The notes: generated by a model from the sequence alone, not told the origin. Positions 40,859 to 55,559 are shown, numbered from the stretch's first letter. The stretch is 64,000 nucleotides of DNA from an uncultured Oceanospirillaceae bacterium (GCA_937138495.1 CAKZPE010000021.1:62001-126000), one strand, 5' to 3'. Program-made: numbers and translations.

Positions 40859-40877
40859 CTGAGAGAAGGTATGTTAA
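40849..40877 (-). promoter_or_regulatory. Predicted promoter of the six-gene glycosyltransferase operon
   Basis: Read on the minus strand, TTAACA (40877-40872) and TATCAA (40854-40849) are 17 bases apart, five and four matches to the sigma70 boxes. The boxes are 56 bases upstream of the first start codon at 40793. The -10 lies inside an inverted repeat. Confidence 0.45.
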
Positions 40878-40928
40878 CACGGGATGTAAATTTACTGCGT
40901 TGAATCTATATATTGGTGCTTAACGTGC

Positions 40929-40957
40929 TTCACACCACAAGACGACTGTGGTGTGAA
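40929..40957 (-). terminator. Stem-loop after the MscS-family gene
   Basis: TTCACACCACA (40929-40939) and TGTGGTGTGAA (40947-40957) make an 11-bp perfect stem with a seven-base loop, 15 bases past the stop of the channel gene. There is no T-run on the minus strand, so termination would be imperfect or Rho-assisted. Confidence 0.55.
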
Positions 40958-40971
40958 AGCGTAGCTTTTGA

Positions 40972-43143
40972 TCATGAGGAATCTGCATCGGCACCTATTG
41001 CGTTGGCTTTATCATCGTCTATTTTGTCCTGCCGTCTGATTTCAGGGCTGGCTGACAGTGCAGCGGCACCTGCTTTGGCAATGGTTTGTTGTTGCAGAGC
41101 AGCTGCATCGGTTGATTTATCGAGCTCTTCTGATTGATCCGGTAACAGAACATGAACGGAGCGGTGTGCAAAGTGAATGTCATTGGCGCTTAGGGCTTCT
41201 TTCACTAAACGGTAGGCTTCACGGCGGATAATCCATTGTTCACCCGGTACACAGGTAAACTTCATACGGAAGATCAGAGCGGACTCTTCAACCCGTATAA
41301 CGCCTTGCGATTTAAGCGGTAACAGGAAGTGAGGGCCGTATTCTTCGTGTTCCAGCATTTTCTGCCCCACTTTTTTAATCAACTTGCGTACCTGTTCAAC
41401 GTTGGTGTCGTAGGCCAGGCGGAATTCCAGCTTCATTGTTATCCAGTCGCGGGAGAGGTTGGTCACGGTTGCCATCTCACTGAACGGGATAGTCTGAACG
41501 GCCCCCAAATGGTGACGCAGGCGAATTGAACGGATTGATATCCGTTCAACGGTGCCCCGTAAGCCGGCGGCTTCAATGTATTCTCCACGACGGAATGCAT
41601 CATCCAACAGGAAGAAAATACCGGAAATTACATCCTGAACCAGTTTTTGTGCACCAAAACCTACCGCGATACCTACGATACCGGCACCGGCCAGTAAAGG
41701 TGCTATCTCGACGCCGGCAATGCTCAGTACAGTGAGTACTACACATACCAGCAGGAATACCAGTAAGAAGGAACGCACCAGAGGTAACAGGGTTTCTGAG
41801 CGGGTGGCACCTGCACCGCCACCTTCACCTTCAAGGCTGGCCATGCCGTTGTCTTCGACGAAAGCTGTTTCAGGAAGGTGGCGCTCAATGGCGGACTGGA
41901 TTACTTCCCAGACGGCATATGCGATTACCAATACAATGATGACATCTACTGACTTACCAATCATGTTACCCAGGCTGGCTGCGAGCATTTCCCATGTATC
42001 GTAGCCAAAGCTGTTAATGACGTGGTAAAGCACTGCAGACAGCAGAATGGTACGGATAGCAATCAGTGTGCGCTTGATAAATGTGTCGCAGCGGCGCTCA
42101 AATGAGTGACTTTGTAACCAGGTAATGTCTTTCAGCTTGCTCAGTAATACGAAAATAATCCGGTCAAGAATGGGGAAGCTGATAGTAATCCACCATGCTG
42201 GCGTGATCTGGTCGGCCTGACTGTAATAACCCAGGAACTCATTGGCAGCCCAGATTACCCAGATTATCAGCAGCCAGATGCTAATAATGGTTGGCCACAT
42301 CTGGCGTACATTTTGTGTGAATAGGGTGGAAGCTTCACGTCCGTCTGTAAACAGGTTTGTGATGGGCTTTCGGTTTACTACGATAAATAAAATTGCGATC
42401 AGGTTCATCATCAGCCCGTTAACAGGGACGATGAGCGCAAACATGATGGCATCGATACCAAACTGATAGAGAAGCTGCCAGGAAGTGGTTGAGATGTTGT
42501 ATGCAGCAACGAAACCAACGGACCAGAAGTAAAAACGGCGTGCAAGATGACATTCAATGTTCATCAGGCGCAGGCCGGATGCATAAGGTGCCCAGATAAG
42601 TTGGGCAATAATAGCAAAGGCCCGGATACTGATAACCATGTTGAGAATGGCAACTAAAGCAATCCGGTAAATATCTTCAGTGTCGTACAGTGTGAGCGGG
42701 ATCAGGTAAGCAACAATGCTAAAAACAGCCAGCGCTATATAGCTGAAACAGCATCGAAGCAGCAAAAGCCCGAGGCTTTGCCGCCAGTCCAGCGAGTTTT
42801 GTTCCGTTATTCTGTCGCATAAACGTTTGAGCTTGTAGCCGACAAGTGCTTCTACAAACAGGGCGATGATCATCATCGCAGCAAAGGTCAGCAGTAACTC
42901 AGTAAACCCATCCAGGCCCTGGCCTTTGGTCATGTTATGCCACATGGTATTGGTCTGTTCCGACCAGGTGTTGAGACTGCGGAGTAACTGATCTTTCCGG
43001 TCTATTGCATGCTGCATGAACAGAAAGGAAGCCATTTTTTCAGAAGAGTATAGGTATTCATCGTTACCGGAGCTCTCAGCAGCAAAAGTCGCTGATGAGA
43101 CAGATAACAACAACGCAAAGATAAGTGACCAGGTTTTTAGCAT
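40972..43143 (-). CDS. Large MscS-family mechanosensitive ion channel
   Basis: A 723-residue inner-membrane channel. It starts with a signal peptide (LIFALLLSVSSATFAAES) and a short periplasmic part. About eight more helices precede the MscS core, whose pore helix is visible in GAGIVGIAVGFGAQKLVQD and whose cytoplasmic domain includes FRRGEYIEAAGLRGTVERI. Length is between MscS (286) and MscK (about 1120). I start it at the ATG at 43143, where the signal peptide begins, with GAGAG nearby; a frame 17 codons longer has no support. The role is release of solutes on hypo-osmotic shock. The C-terminal tail is charged. Confidence 0.9.
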   Translation of the reverse strand: MLKTWSLIFALLLSVSSATFAAESSGNDEYLYSSEKMASFLFMQHAIDRKDQLLRSLNTWSEQTNTMWHNMTKGQGLDGFTELLLTFAAMMIIALFVEALVGYKLKRLCDRITEQNSLDWRQSLGLLLLRCCFSYIALAVFSIVAYLIPLTLYDTEDIYRIALVAILNMVISIRAFAIIAQLIWAPYASGLRLMNIECHLARRFYFWSVGFVAAYNISTTSWQLLYQFGIDAIMFALIVPVNGLMMNLIAILFIVVNRKPITNLFTDGREASTLFTQNVRQMWPTIISIWLLIIWVIWAANEFLGYYSQADQITPAWWITISFPILDRIIFVLLSKLKDITWLQSHSFERRCDTFIKRTLIAIRTILLSAVLYHVINSFGYDTWEMLAASLGNMIGKSVDVIIVLVIAYAVWEVIQSAIERHLPETAFVEDNGMASLEGEGGGAGATRSETLLPLVRSFLLVFLLVCVVLTVLSIAGVEIAPLLAGAGIVGIAVGFGAQKLVQDVISGIFFLLDDAFRRGEYIEAAGLRGTVERISIRSIRLRHHLGAVQTIPFSEMATVTNLSRDWITMKLEFRLAYDTNVEQVRKLIKKVGQKMLEHEEYGPHFLLPLKSQGVIRVEESALIFRMKFTCVPGEQWIIRREAYRLVKEALSANDIHFAHRSVHVLLPDQSEELDKSTDAAALQQQTIAKAGAAALSASPEIRRQDKIDDDKANAIGADADSS

Positions 43144-43239
43144 AGGTACTCTCGTTAATGGCTGGATAGCTGGTGGATTGCTATTCACTAGCACTTGAAA
43201 TATATCTGAAGACGCTGATTTTATGTGCCTTATGGATAG

Positions 43240-43268
43240 ATTGTCCTTGGGGACTTGGTTTGGGTCAA
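43240..43268 (-). promoter_or_regulatory. Possible promoter for the MscS-family gene
   Basis: On the minus strand TTGACC (43268-43263) and GACAAT (43245-43240) are 17 bases apart, five and four matches to consensus. They lie 97 bases upstream of the ATG at 43143. Confidence 0.4.
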
Positions 43269-43400
43269 GTCTTCGAGCTATCAGGTATTTAAGTGATGGC
43301 TGGTTGTGAGTGCAAGTTAGAGAGCTCTTCGTTAGCTTTTTCAGGTTGCTTGAGTGTCAATGTTTCATGCTTGAATTATATGATTTTTGCTTTATTCAGA

Positions 43401-43406
43401 TATAAT
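43401..43406 (+). promoter_or_regulatory. Possible -10 box for the polysaccharide locus
   Basis: A perfect TATAAT lies 123 bases before the wbpA start. No matching -35 box is present at 16-18 bases, so an activator might be needed or the match is chance in AT-rich DNA. Confidence 0.3.
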
Positions 43407-43528
43407 GTTCGCCTTCTTATATTAGAGATATGCTGACCGGGGAGTAAACCCTTTCAGATCTACTTTAATTTGTGCTGGATTTGTCACTGAGAAGCCCTTC
43501 TTTAGTGGTGTTCATATTAGGATGTGTT

Positions 43529-45806
<2,278 letters not shown>

Positions 45807-45808
45807 CT

Positions 45809-46387
45809 ATGAAGTATCAAGTCCATTCGAGTGCAATTGTCGATGAGGGGGCCCGGATAGGTGAGGGCTCCAGGGTTTGGCATTTTGTTCATGTTTGTTC
45901 AGAAGCCAGAATCGGCAAAAACTGCTCGTTGGGGCAAAATGTCTTTGTCGGTAATAAAGTGCTAATTGGTGATGGGTGTAAGATTCAGAATAATGTATCT
46001 GTCTACGATAATGTCACACTTGAAGATGGGGTTTTCTGTGGTCCCAGTATGGTATTCACGAACGTCTATAATCCACGTTCCTTAGTGGTTCGTAAAAGTG
46101 AATATAAAAATACTGTTGTCAGAAAAGGTGCCACCCTGGGGGCAAATTGCACAATTGTTTGCGGAGTAAGCGTAGGGCAGTATTCCTTTGTTGGTGCTGG
46201 TGCCGTAATTAATAAGGATGTTCCGGATTATGCTCTGATGGTAGGAGTGCCTGCCAGACAGATTGGTTGGATGAGCAGGTTTGGAGAACAACTGGATCTT
46301 CCGTTAGCTGGAGAAGCTGAAACCGTTTGCCCCTATACGGGAGACTGTTATCGCTTGGCGAATGGTTCAGTCAGCTTGATTAAGTGA
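45809..46387 (+). CDS. wbpD: UDP-2-acetamido-3-amino-glucuronate N-acetyltransferase WbpD
   Basis: This left-handed beta-helix acetyltransferase adds the 3-N-acetyl group to give UDP-GlcNAc3NAcA. The 192-residue protein shows the hexapeptide-repeat pattern throughout ([40 protein letters not shown]) and ends in a short non-repeat tail. Two bases separate it from wbpB and 9 from wbpE. Trimer formation and acetyl-CoA use are family knowledge. Confidence 0.93.
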   Translation: MKYQVHSSAIVDEGARIGEGSRVWHFVHVCSEARIGKNCSLGQNVFVGNKVLIGDGCKIQNNVSVYDNVTLEDGVFCGPSMVFTNVYNPRSLVVRKSEYKNTVVRKGATLGANCTIVCGVSVGQYSFVGAGAVINKDVPDYALMVGVPARQIGWMSRFGEQLDLPLAGEAETVCPYTGDCYRLANGSVSLIK

Positions 46388-46396
46388 GAAGTTAGA

Positions 46397-47497
46397 ATGC
46401 AGTTTATTGACCTGAAATCTCAGTATGAGTTTTTGCAGGATAAAATCGATCTACGTATTAAGCAGGTATTGAATCACGGGCAGTATATCATGGGGCCCGA
46501 AGTGCATGAGCTTGAATCTCAGTTGGCAAGCTATGTTGATGTTAAATATGCAATAACATGTGCAAATGGTACTGATGCGCTTCAGCTAGCTCTTATGGCC
46601 TTGGGTATAGGTCCCGGTGATGCAGTATTTACAACGCCGTTTACCTTTTTTGCCACTGCTGAAGCCATCAGCTTTATTGGAGCGACTCCTGTTTTTGTAG
46701 ATATCGATGCCAAAACTTACAATATTGATTATCAACAGTTAGATATCGCTATTAATAAGGTGCTTTCTGAAGGAAATTTGACAGTAAAAGCAGTAATTGC
46801 TGTGGATCTTTTTGGCTTGCCAGCTGACTATCCTTCATTAACAGAAGTGTGTTCAAAATATGATCTTAAATTGATTGAGGATGCCGCGCAAGGATTTGGT
46901 GGCTCGATTGATCATCGAAAGGCTGGCTGCTTTGGTGATATTGCGACAACAAGTTTTTTCCCGGCGAAGCCATTAGGTTGCTATGGCGATGGCGGTGCAT
47001 TGTTTACTAATGATGATCGAATTGCTGATTTGCTTCGTTCTTACCGGGTGCATGGAAAAGGAAAAGATAAGTACGATAACCTGCGCATAGGTATGAATAG
47101 TCGGTTGGACACTATCCAGGCTGCGGTATTGCTTGAAAAACTAGCTGTTTTTGACTCAGAACTTGCTTTAAGACAGAAAATTGCAGACGCATACAATGCG
47201 CACTTGAGTGATCGCTTGGTCATCCCGTTTGTACCTGAAAAGTATCAGAGTAGCTGGGCGCAGTATTCGCTATTGGCAGCAGATTGCACCCAACGTCAGA
47301 AATGGATGGATGATCTGAAAGCGGAGGGGGTTCCTACAATGGTTTATTATTCCAACCCTCTGCATTTACAGAGTGCTTTTGCAGACCTGGGATACGTTCA
47401 GGGTGATTTTCCTTGCAGTGAAGATGTAGCGCAAAGAGTTTTTAGCTTACCTATGTCTCCTTATATAGATCATAACTTAGTATTGAATGCTTGCTAG
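46397..47497 (+). CDS. wbpE: PLP-dependent aminotransferase WbpE
   Basis: This DegT/DnrJ/EryC1/StrS-family aminotransferase places the amine on the 3-keto sugar using glutamate. The PLP lysine lies in FFPAKPLGCYGDGGA, with the preceding VIAVDLFGLPADYPS and EDAAQGFGG segments. The 366-residue protein ends YIDHNLVLNAC, slightly shorter than the tail I recall for the Pseudomonas protein, but no catalytic part is missing. Gap of 44 bases to the next gene. Confidence 0.92.
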   Translation: MQFIDLKSQYEFLQDKIDLRIKQVLNHGQYIMGPEVHELESQLASYVDVKYAITCANGTDALQLALMALGIGPGDAVFTTPFTFFATAEAISFIGATPVFVDIDAKTYNIDYQQLDIAINKVLSEGNLTVKAVIAVDLFGLPADYPSLTEVCSKYDLKLIEDAAQGFGGSIDHRKAGCFGDIATTSFFPAKPLGCYGDGGALFTNDDRIADLLRSYRVHGKGKDKYDNLRIGMNSRLDTIQAAVLLEKLAVFDSELALRQKIADAYNAHLSDRLVIPFVPEKYQSSWAQYSLLAADCTQRQKWMDDLKAEGVPTMVYYSNPLHLQSAFADLGYVQGDFPCSEDVAQRVFSLPMSPYIDHNLVLNAC

Positions 47498-47541
47498 GAA
47501 ATATATATGAGATTTTATATATTGCTGACTGATATGTCTTT

Positions 47542-48690
47542 ATGAGTGATTATTCCAAGAAGGTTTTAGTCGTATTTGGTACCAGGCCAGAGGCGATTAA
47601 GATGGCCCCTCTCGTTAAGGTACTTGAGTCCCACTCTGGAATCAGTGTGAAGGTGTGTGTGACTGCGCAGCATCGGGAAATGTTGGATCAGGTGCTGTCG
47701 TTATTCAATATCGATCCAGATTATGATCTCGATATTATGAGCAGTGGCCAAGGCCTTAATGATATTACAGCGAGAATTCTTGTAGGTATTAAACCTGTTC
47801 TTGTGGAATTTCGACCCGATATTGTTCTGACTCATGGAGATACTGCGACGACTTTTGCTGCAAGTCTTGCTGCGTATTATGAGCAGATTGTCGTTGGGCA
47901 TGTGGAAGCAGGATTGCGGACAGGAAACCTCTATTCTCCATGGCCTGAAGAAGCTAACAGAAAGCTAACCGGGGTGTTGGCTCATTACCATTTTGCGCCT
48001 ACTGAAACTGCTAGGAAGAATTTATTAACCGAAGGCGTATCGGATAACAGCATTTTTGTAACAGGTAACACGGTTATTGATGCCTTGCTTGCCGTTAGAG
48101 AGAGTTTGCAAAATAGCGAAGAGTTATGCCCCAAGCTGGAACAGCAGTTCTCATTTCTGGATCGAGAGAAAAAACTTATTCTTGTTACGGGGCATCGCAG
48201 AGAGAGCTTTGGTAAAGGGTTTGAGCGAATTTGCAGAGCTTTAGCGCGAATTGCAAATAACCGTAGAGATGTTCAGATCGTATATCCATTGCATCTTAAT
48301 CCGCAAGTTAGGTCTCCGGTACAAAGAATTTTAAGCGGACTGGATAATGTCATCTTGGTTGAGCCTCAGGAATATTCTCCTTTTGTTTATTTAATGGAAC
48401 GATCATCTATCATCCTTACCGATTCTGGAGGCATTCAGGAAGAAGCTCCTTCGCTTGGGAAACCAGTTCTGGTTATGCGCGATACGACAGAGCGTCCTGA
48501 AGCCGTAGCCGCCGGTACAGTAAGGCTTGTGGGGACAGACGAAGAGATAATTGAAAACGGTGTTTATCAATTACTGGATGATGAACACTTTTATGCACAA
48601 ATGAGTGAGTCGCATAACCCTTATGGTGATGGTAATGCGTGTAAGCGCATAGCTGAAGTTATATTGGACGGAATAGCTAATGGTATTTGA
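47542..48690 (+). CDS. wecB: UDP-N-acetylglucosamine 2-epimerase (non-hydrolysing) WecB
   Basis: WecB converts UDP-GlcNAc to UDP-ManNAc. The 382-residue protein starts [18 protein letters not shown] and contains [32 protein letters not shown] and [20 protein letters not shown], nearly identical to recalled E. coli WecB. The pattern differs from WbpI, the 2-epimerase for the diacetamido uronic acid, so I reject that alternative. The gene overlaps wecC by 11 bases. Ribosome site is weak. Confidence 0.94.
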   Translation: MSDYSKKVLVVFGTRPEAIKMAPLVKVLESHSGISVKVCVTAQHREMLDQVLSLFNIDPDYDLDIMSSGQGLNDITARILVGIKPVLVEFRPDIVLTHGDTATTFAASLAAYYEQIVVGHVEAGLRTGNLYSPWPEEANRKLTGVLAHYHFAPTETARKNLLTEGVSDNSIFVTGNTVIDALLAVRESLQNSEELCPKLEQQFSFLDREKKLILVTGHRRESFGKGFERICRALARIANNRRDVQIVYPLHLNPQVRSPVQRILSGLDNVILVEPQEYSPFVYLMERSSIILTDSGGIQEEAPSLGKPVLVMRDTTERPEAVAAGTVRLVGTDEEIIENGVYQLLDDEHFYAQMSESHNPYGDGNACKRIAEVILDGIANGI

Positions 48691-49951
48691 TAAAGTTGCT
48701 GTGATTGGGTTGGGTTATATTGGGTTGCCCACTGCTGCAATGTTTGCCTCGAGACGGAAAAATGTACTGGGTGTCGATATCAATCCAGAAGTTGTGAACA
48801 CAATCAATCAGGGACAGATCCATATTGTGGAGCCAGAACTGGATATGCTTGTTCATGCAGCTGTTACAGAAAAAACACTGAGAGCGTCAACTGTTGCTGA
48901 AGAGGCCGATGCGTTTCTGATAGCTGTACCTACTCCCTTTAAGGATGGCTATCAGCCGGATCTGAGCTTTGTGGAGGCTGCAGCTAAAGTCATTGCTCCA
49001 GTTCTTGATAAAGGTAACTTGGTGATCCTGGAGTCAACATGTCCGGTAGGTGCCACAGAACAACTTGCCGAATGGTTGGCAAAAGAACGACCAGACCTAA
49101 ATTTCCCCCAGAGTGCTGGCGATGATTCTGATGTGTGTGTTGCACATTGTCCTGAAAGAGTATTGCCGGGAAGTGTTGTTCGTGAGCTGGTAGAAAATGA
49201 TCGAGTTATCGGTGGAATTACGCCACGCTGTTCGGCTCTGGCCACTGAGCTTTATAAAACATTTGTGACGGGGGTATGTATTGAAACCAATTCTCGAACA
49301 GCAGAAATGGCAAAGCTTACGGAAAACAGCTTTCGGGATGTGAATATTGCTTTTGCTAATGAACTTTCGTTGATCTGTGATGAGTTGAATATAGATGTGT
49401 GGGAGTTGATTCGCTTGGCAAATCGTCATCCACGTGTGAGCATATTACAGCCAGGACCAGGTGTTGGTGGGCACTGCATCGCTGTTGATCCTTGGTTTAT
49501 TGTGGCTAAAACCCCGGAGCAAGCAAAACTAATTTCTACTGCTCGCTTGGTGAATGATAGCAAGCCTGAATGGGTAATAGGAAAGGTTAAGCGTGCACTT
49601 TTTGACCAGCTTTCAACGTATCCTAAAAAAACGATGTCTGATGTGTCTGTCGCCTGTTTTGGCTTGGCATTCAAACCGGATATTGACGACCTTCGCGAGA
49701 GTCCGGCTTTGAAAATAGTTGAAGATCTGGCTTCAGAGCTCTCTTGCCAGCTTCTTGTCGTTGAGCCAAATATTGAAAGGCTACCAGATAGTTTATCTGA
49801 CAGTGCTTGCTTAGTGGGTTGTCAGGAAGCGGTCGTAAAAGCTGATGTAATAGTGATTCTGGTCGACCATAAAGAATTTAAGGAATTGTCAGTTTCACAA
49901 CTAGGTGATACTGATATTGTTGATACCAAAGGCCTTTTCTCGGGTATTTAG
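48680..49951 (+). CDS. wecC: UDP-N-acetyl-D-mannosamine dehydrogenase WecC
   Basis: WecC oxidises UDP-ManNAc to UDP-ManNAcA. The 423-residue protein has the NAD fold [36 protein letters not shown] and the catalytic Cys in [15 protein letters not shown]. It follows wecB with overlapping frames, an arrangement also found in enterobacterial common antigen loci. The rest of that pathway is not here, so UDP-ManNAcA probably enters the local glycan. Confidence 0.94.
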   Translation: MVFDKVAVIGLGYIGLPTAAMFASRRKNVLGVDINPEVVNTINQGQIHIVEPELDMLVHAAVTEKTLRASTVAEEADAFLIAVPTPFKDGYQPDLSFVEAAAKVIAPVLDKGNLVILESTCPVGATEQLAEWLAKERPDLNFPQSAGDDSDVCVAHCPERVLPGSVVRELVENDRVIGGITPRCSALATELYKTFVTGVCIETNSRTAEMAKLTENSFRDVNIAFANELSLICDELNIDVWELIRLANRHPRVSILQPGPGVGGHCIAVDPWFIVAKTPEQAKLISTARLVNDSKPEWVIGKVKRALFDQLSTYPKKTMSDVSVACFGLAFKPDIDDLRESPALKIVEDLASELSCQLLVVEPNIERLPDSLSDSACLVGCQEAVVKADVIVILVDHKEFKELSVSQLGDTDIVDTKGLFSGI

Positions 49952-52118
<2,167 letters not shown>

Positions 52119-52119
<1 letters not shown>

Positions 52120-52826
52120 TGAATGTGGCAGTTATTCCGGCTCGAGGTGGCAGCAAGCGTATACCTCGTAAAAATATCAGGGAATTCTGCGGCAAGCCAA
52201 TGATTGCCTGGACAATTGAAACCGCAATTAAATGCGGTTATTTCAGCAAGATAATTGTTTCAACTGATGACACAGAAATTGCTGAAGTTGCCAGAGAGTA
52301 TGGTGCAGAAGTCCCGTTTATTCGACCTGATTCATTATCAGATGATCACAGCGGAACCTTACCTGTAGTACAGCATGCAATTGAGTGGTTAAAGGCGGAG
52401 AGTAAAATACCTGATTATGTCTGCTGTATTTATGCGACTGCTCCCTTTGTACAAGTCGAAGACCTGCGCCAAGGTTTTGAAATGCTTGTCAAAGAAAAAT
52501 GTAACTACGTTTTTTCTGTAACAAGTTTTGCATTTCCGATCCAGCGTGCTTTGTGGAAAACTGAACATAATCGCGTTGCTATGTTTCAGCCAGAGCATCT
52601 GAATACTCGATCTCAGGATCTTAAAGAAGCATATCATGATGCTGGCCAGTTTTACTGGGGTGCTAGAAACGCTTGGCTTGAGGGGAAAGGGGTATTCGAA
52701 GAAGACTCAGTGCCTGTTTTGTTACCTAGATACCGTGTACAGGATATAGACACCACTGAAGATTGGGTACGTGCTGAATACTTGTTTCGAATACTTCAGC
52801 AAGAACAATTGACAGGTGTTAAGTGA
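52119..52826 (+). CDS. pseF: Pseudaminic acid cytidylyltransferase PseF
   Basis: PseF activates pseudaminic acid with CTP to give CMP-Pse. The 235-residue protein has the CMP-sugar synthetase start VIPARGGSKRIPRKNI, with IVSTDDTEIAEVA, IRPDSLSDDHSGT and DIDTTEDWVRAEYLF. The start overlaps the pseC stop by one base and the stop overlaps pseG by four. Confidence 0.94.
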
Positions 52827-53923
52827 GAGTTGCATTCAGAGCTGATTCTGCATTACACATAGGCGTAGGGCATGTAATGCGTTGTTTGACATTGGCCGAT
52901 GCTTTACGTGGAAAAGGGGTAGAGAGTCATTTTATTTGTCGAGCATTTAGTGGGCACTTGGGTGATAAGATACTGAAAGCCGGATATAAGTTACATCTTT
53001 TGCCTTACCTTTCTGAAGAGCACTTATGCAGTAAGCCACAGACTGGTAATGTTCCCGAACATGAGGAGTGGCTAGGAGTAGGGTGGCAAACTGATTTAGC
53101 TGAAACAAGAGATATTCTGGCAGAGCATCAATGTGACTGGTTGATAGTTGATCATTATGCATTGGATCACCGTTGGGAACGCGGAATAAGATCATGTGTA
53201 AAGAAGATAATGGTGATAGATGATCTCGCCGATAGAGAGCATGATTGCGATTTATTGCTAGATCAAACGCCAGGACGTGATAAAAAAGATTATGTGGAAA
53301 AGGTTCCTTTTCATTCAAAGCTTTTGATTGGGCCTAAGTATGCACTATTAAAACCTGAATTCGCTCGATTACGTACAGCTAGTCTAGAACGTAGATTTTG
53401 CTCTGATGTTCAACGCATTCTCATTTCTATGGGGGGAATTGATCAAGATAATGTAACAGGTAAAATTCTTGCCGAGATGGATGGTAAGAGTTTTTGTGAG
53501 AATATACAGGTAACAGTAATACTAGGTCCTACTGCTTCAAATATTGAAGTAGTAAAGAAGCAAGCAGAGACGTTGTCATTTAAGACAAAAGTACTTGTGG
53601 GCGTTTCCAATATGGCCGATTTAATGTTTGCTAATGATTTAGCAATAGGTGCGGCTGGTGGAACTTCTTTGGAAAGATGTTGCTTAGGTTTACCTTGCTT
53701 AATTATGATATTAGCTGACAATCAGAAACAAGGAGCACAAGCATTAGCCAAAGAGGGTGCTGCTGTCGTGCTTGGGGAAGTTGATAGTATTAATAATCTG
53801 AGTTTAGTTTTGGAAAGCTTGATTAAAAAGCCTAAGTGGGTCAATAACATCAGTAATAAAGCAAGCCTTCTAACAGAAGGTAAAGGTCTTACTGCGGTAA
53901 TAAAATGGTTAGCTCTGAATTAA
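52823..53923 (+). CDS. pseG: UDP-2,4-diacetamido-2,4,6-trideoxy-beta-L-altropyranose hydrolase PseG
   Basis: PseG removes UDP from the activated 2,4-diacetamido sugar to release the substrate of PseI. The 366-residue GT-B-like hydrolase has RADSALHIGVGHVMRCLTLA with the catalytic His, and the later site IGAAGGTSLERCCLGLPCLI. It starts with GTG at 52823 inside the pseF stop. It ends within the pseH start region. Confidence 0.92.
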   Translation: MRVAFRADSALHIGVGHVMRCLTLADALRGKGVESHFICRAFSGHLGDKILKAGYKLHLLPYLSEEHLCSKPQTGNVPEHEEWLGVGWQTDLAETRDILAEHQCDWLIVDHYALDHRWERGIRSCVKKIMVIDDLADREHDCDLLLDQTPGRDKKDYVEKVPFHSKLLIGPKYALLKPEFARLRTASLERRFCSDVQRILISMGGIDQDNVTGKILAEMDGKSFCENIQVTVILGPTASNIEVVKKQAETLSFKTKVLVGVSNMADLMFANDLAIGAAGGTSLERCCLGLPCLIMILADNQKQGAQALAKEGAAVVLGEVDSINNLSLVLESLIKKPKWVNNISNKASLLTEGKGLTAVIKWLALN

Positions 53924-54450
53924 TGAAAGTTTGCCAGCAAACTAGGAATAGTATTCGTTTTATGACTAAAGCGGATTTAGATGTCGTACTTAGTTGGCGG
54001 AATAGTCGTGAAGTTCGAGAGAATATGTACACTCAGCATAAAATTACTCCTGAAGAGCATTATGACTGGTTTGTATCTTCTAAAAATAATCCAAAACGAC
54101 ACTTAATGATAGTTGAGAAAGATAGTATTCCTTTTGGTGTTGTGAACATTATAGAAAACGCGGAAGGTAACATTGCTGAGTGGGGGTTTTATACAGCTCC
54201 TAATTCAGAGAAAGGCAGCGGCTCATTACTAGCCCAGTTAGCTCTGAAGTACGCCTTTACTAAGCTAAAAATTCATAAGGTATGTGGACAAGCACTTGCC
54301 AAAAATGAAAAATCTATTCGATTTCATCATAGGCAGGGGTTTACAGAAGAAGGGAAGCTTAGAGAGCAGTATTTCGATGGTATTCAGTATCACTCAGTAA
54401 TCTGTTTTGGATTGCTCAAGAAAGAATGGTTGTTAAAAACCGAGGATTAG
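53905..54450 (+). CDS. pseH: UDP-4-amino-4,6-dideoxy-N-acetyl-beta-L-altrosamine N-acetyltransferase PseH
   Basis: A GNAT-family acetyltransferase that acetylates the 4-amine in the pseudaminic acid route. The protein has the start IRFMTKADLDVVLSWRN and MTKADLD, acetyl-CoA site GFYTAPNSEKGSGSLLAQLAL, and IHKVCGQALAKNEKSIRFHHR. Two starts are possible: ATG 53905 (181 residues, overlapping pseG by 19 bases) or ATG 53923 (175 residues, TAATG overlap). I could not decide between them from the ribosome site. Confidence 0.9.
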   Translation: MVSSELMKVCQQTRNSIRFMTKADLDVVLSWRNSREVRENMYTQHKITPEEHYDWFVSSKNNPKRHLMIVEKDSIPFGVVNIIENAEGNIAEWGFYTAPNSEKGSGSLLAQLALKYAFTKLKIHKVCGQALAKNEKSIRFHHRQGFTEEGKLREQYFDGIQYHSVICFGLLKKEWLLKTED

Positions 54451-54453
54451 AAA

Positions 54454-55515
54454 GTGGCATTTAGCAAAGACCTAGTCATTGATGGGCGGCGGATTGCAAG
54501 TAATGAACCGCCTTATATTATTGCTGAGCTTTCTGCAAATCATAATGGCAGCTTGATAACAGCAAAAAAGATTATTGCTGAAGCTAAAAAGTCGGGTGCT
54601 GATGCAGTTAAATTACAGACATACCGTCCTGAAACAATTACTCTCGACTGTGATTCAGAAGATTTTAAAATCCAAGGTGGATTGTGGAATGGACGATATT
54701 TGTATGAATTATATGAAGAGGCGCACATGCCTTGGGAGTGGCATGCCCCACTGTTTCAGTATGCTAATGAGATAGGTATAACAATCTTTAGTTCACCATT
54801 TGATACGACTGCGGTAGATCTTCTGGAAGACTTAAATGCGCCTGCATATAAAATTGCTTCTTTTGAAGCTGTTGATTTACCGTTAATTAAGTATGTGGCT
54901 AGTACTGGCAAGCCAATGATTATCTCAACTGGAATGGCTAATATGGCTGAGATGACAGAGGCGATAAATGCGGCTCGTGAAGGCGGTTGTAAGGAATTAG
55001 CAATACTACACTGTGTGAGTGGTTATCCTGCTCCTGCAGAAGATTATAATTTGAAAACGATCCCAGACATGATAGAGCGTTTTCAGTTAGTAACAGGTCT
55101 GTCGGATCATACTTTAGATAATACTACGGCGATAGCGAGCGTTGCCTTGGGGGCATCAATAATTGAAAAGCACTTTACGTTAGATCGTACTGGCGGTGGA
55201 CCTGATGATAGCTTTTCATTAGAGCCAAGAGATCTTACCGAATTATGTCGTGCTTGTAATACTGCTTGGGCTTCTTTGGGAAAAGTGGATTATGGTTTTA
55301 AGTCTAGTGAAATAGGTAATGTTCAGTTTAGGAGATCCTTATATATAGTGAAGGATCTGAAACCGGGTGAAGTGATAACGCCTGATCATGTACGAAGTGT
55401 AAGACCTGGTTTTGGTATGGCACCAAAATTTTATGAGAATGTATTGGGAAAAAAATCAAAAATTGAAATTCGAAAAGGAACTGCTCTAATGAGTGAGTAT
55501 GTTGATTTCAGTTAA
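54454..55515 (+). CDS. pseI: Pseudaminic acid synthase PseI
   Basis: PseI condenses the hydrolysed sugar with phosphoenolpyruvate to give pseudaminic acid. The 353-residue TIM-barrel protein has IAELSANHNGSLITAKKII, the phosphoenolpyruvate region DAVKLQTYRPETI, and a C-terminal antifreeze-like SAF domain (SLYIVKDLKPGEVITPDHV). It begins with GTG at 54454 eight bases after GAGG. NeuB/LegI are alternatives in this family, but the adjacent pseBCFGH favour PseI. Confidence 0.92.
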   Translation: MAFSKDLVIDGRRIASNEPPYIIAELSANHNGSLITAKKIIAEAKKSGADAVKLQTYRPETITLDCDSEDFKIQGGLWNGRYLYELYEEAHMPWEWHAPLFQYANEIGITIFSSPFDTTAVDLLEDLNAPAYKIASFEAVDLPLIKYVASTGKPMIISTGMANMAEMTEAINAAREGGCKELAILHCVSGYPAPAEDYNLKTIPDMIERFQLVTGLSDHTLDNTTAIASVALGASIIEKHFTLDRTGGGPDDSFSLEPRDLTELCRACNTAWASLGKVDYGFKSSEIGNVQFRRSLYIVKDLKPGEVITPDHVRSVRPGFGMAPKFYENVLGKKSKIEIRKGTALMSEYVDFS

Positions 55516-55559
55516 ATAAAATTCTGAATACTTTGATATGTTTATTAAGAGATTTTATT

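Larger units (their letters stand above)
43144..43528. other. 385-base intergenic region between the channel gene and the polysaccharide locus
   Basis: No gene is seen. It holds a candidate promoter reading left for the channel gene and a TATAAT at 43401-43406 reading right toward wbpA, 123 bases before its ATG. I looked for the JUMPstart/ops sequence (GGCGGTAGC) typical of RfaH-controlled O-antigen operons and did not find it. The stretch is AT-rich. Confidence 0.6.

Noticed and set aside
43144-43528. JUMPstart/ops element for RfaH before the sugar locus
   Set aside because: No GGCGGTAGC-like sequence is present in the gap.
46397-47497. Premature stop in wbpE, since the C-terminus is slightly short
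   Set aside because: Sequence after the TAG does not continue the family, so this looks like natural variation in the tail, unlike ugd.
47542-48690. Identification of the 2-epimerase as WbpI (acting on the diacetamido uronic acid)
   Set aside because: The N-terminal and active-site segments match WecB closely and wecC follows with overlap.
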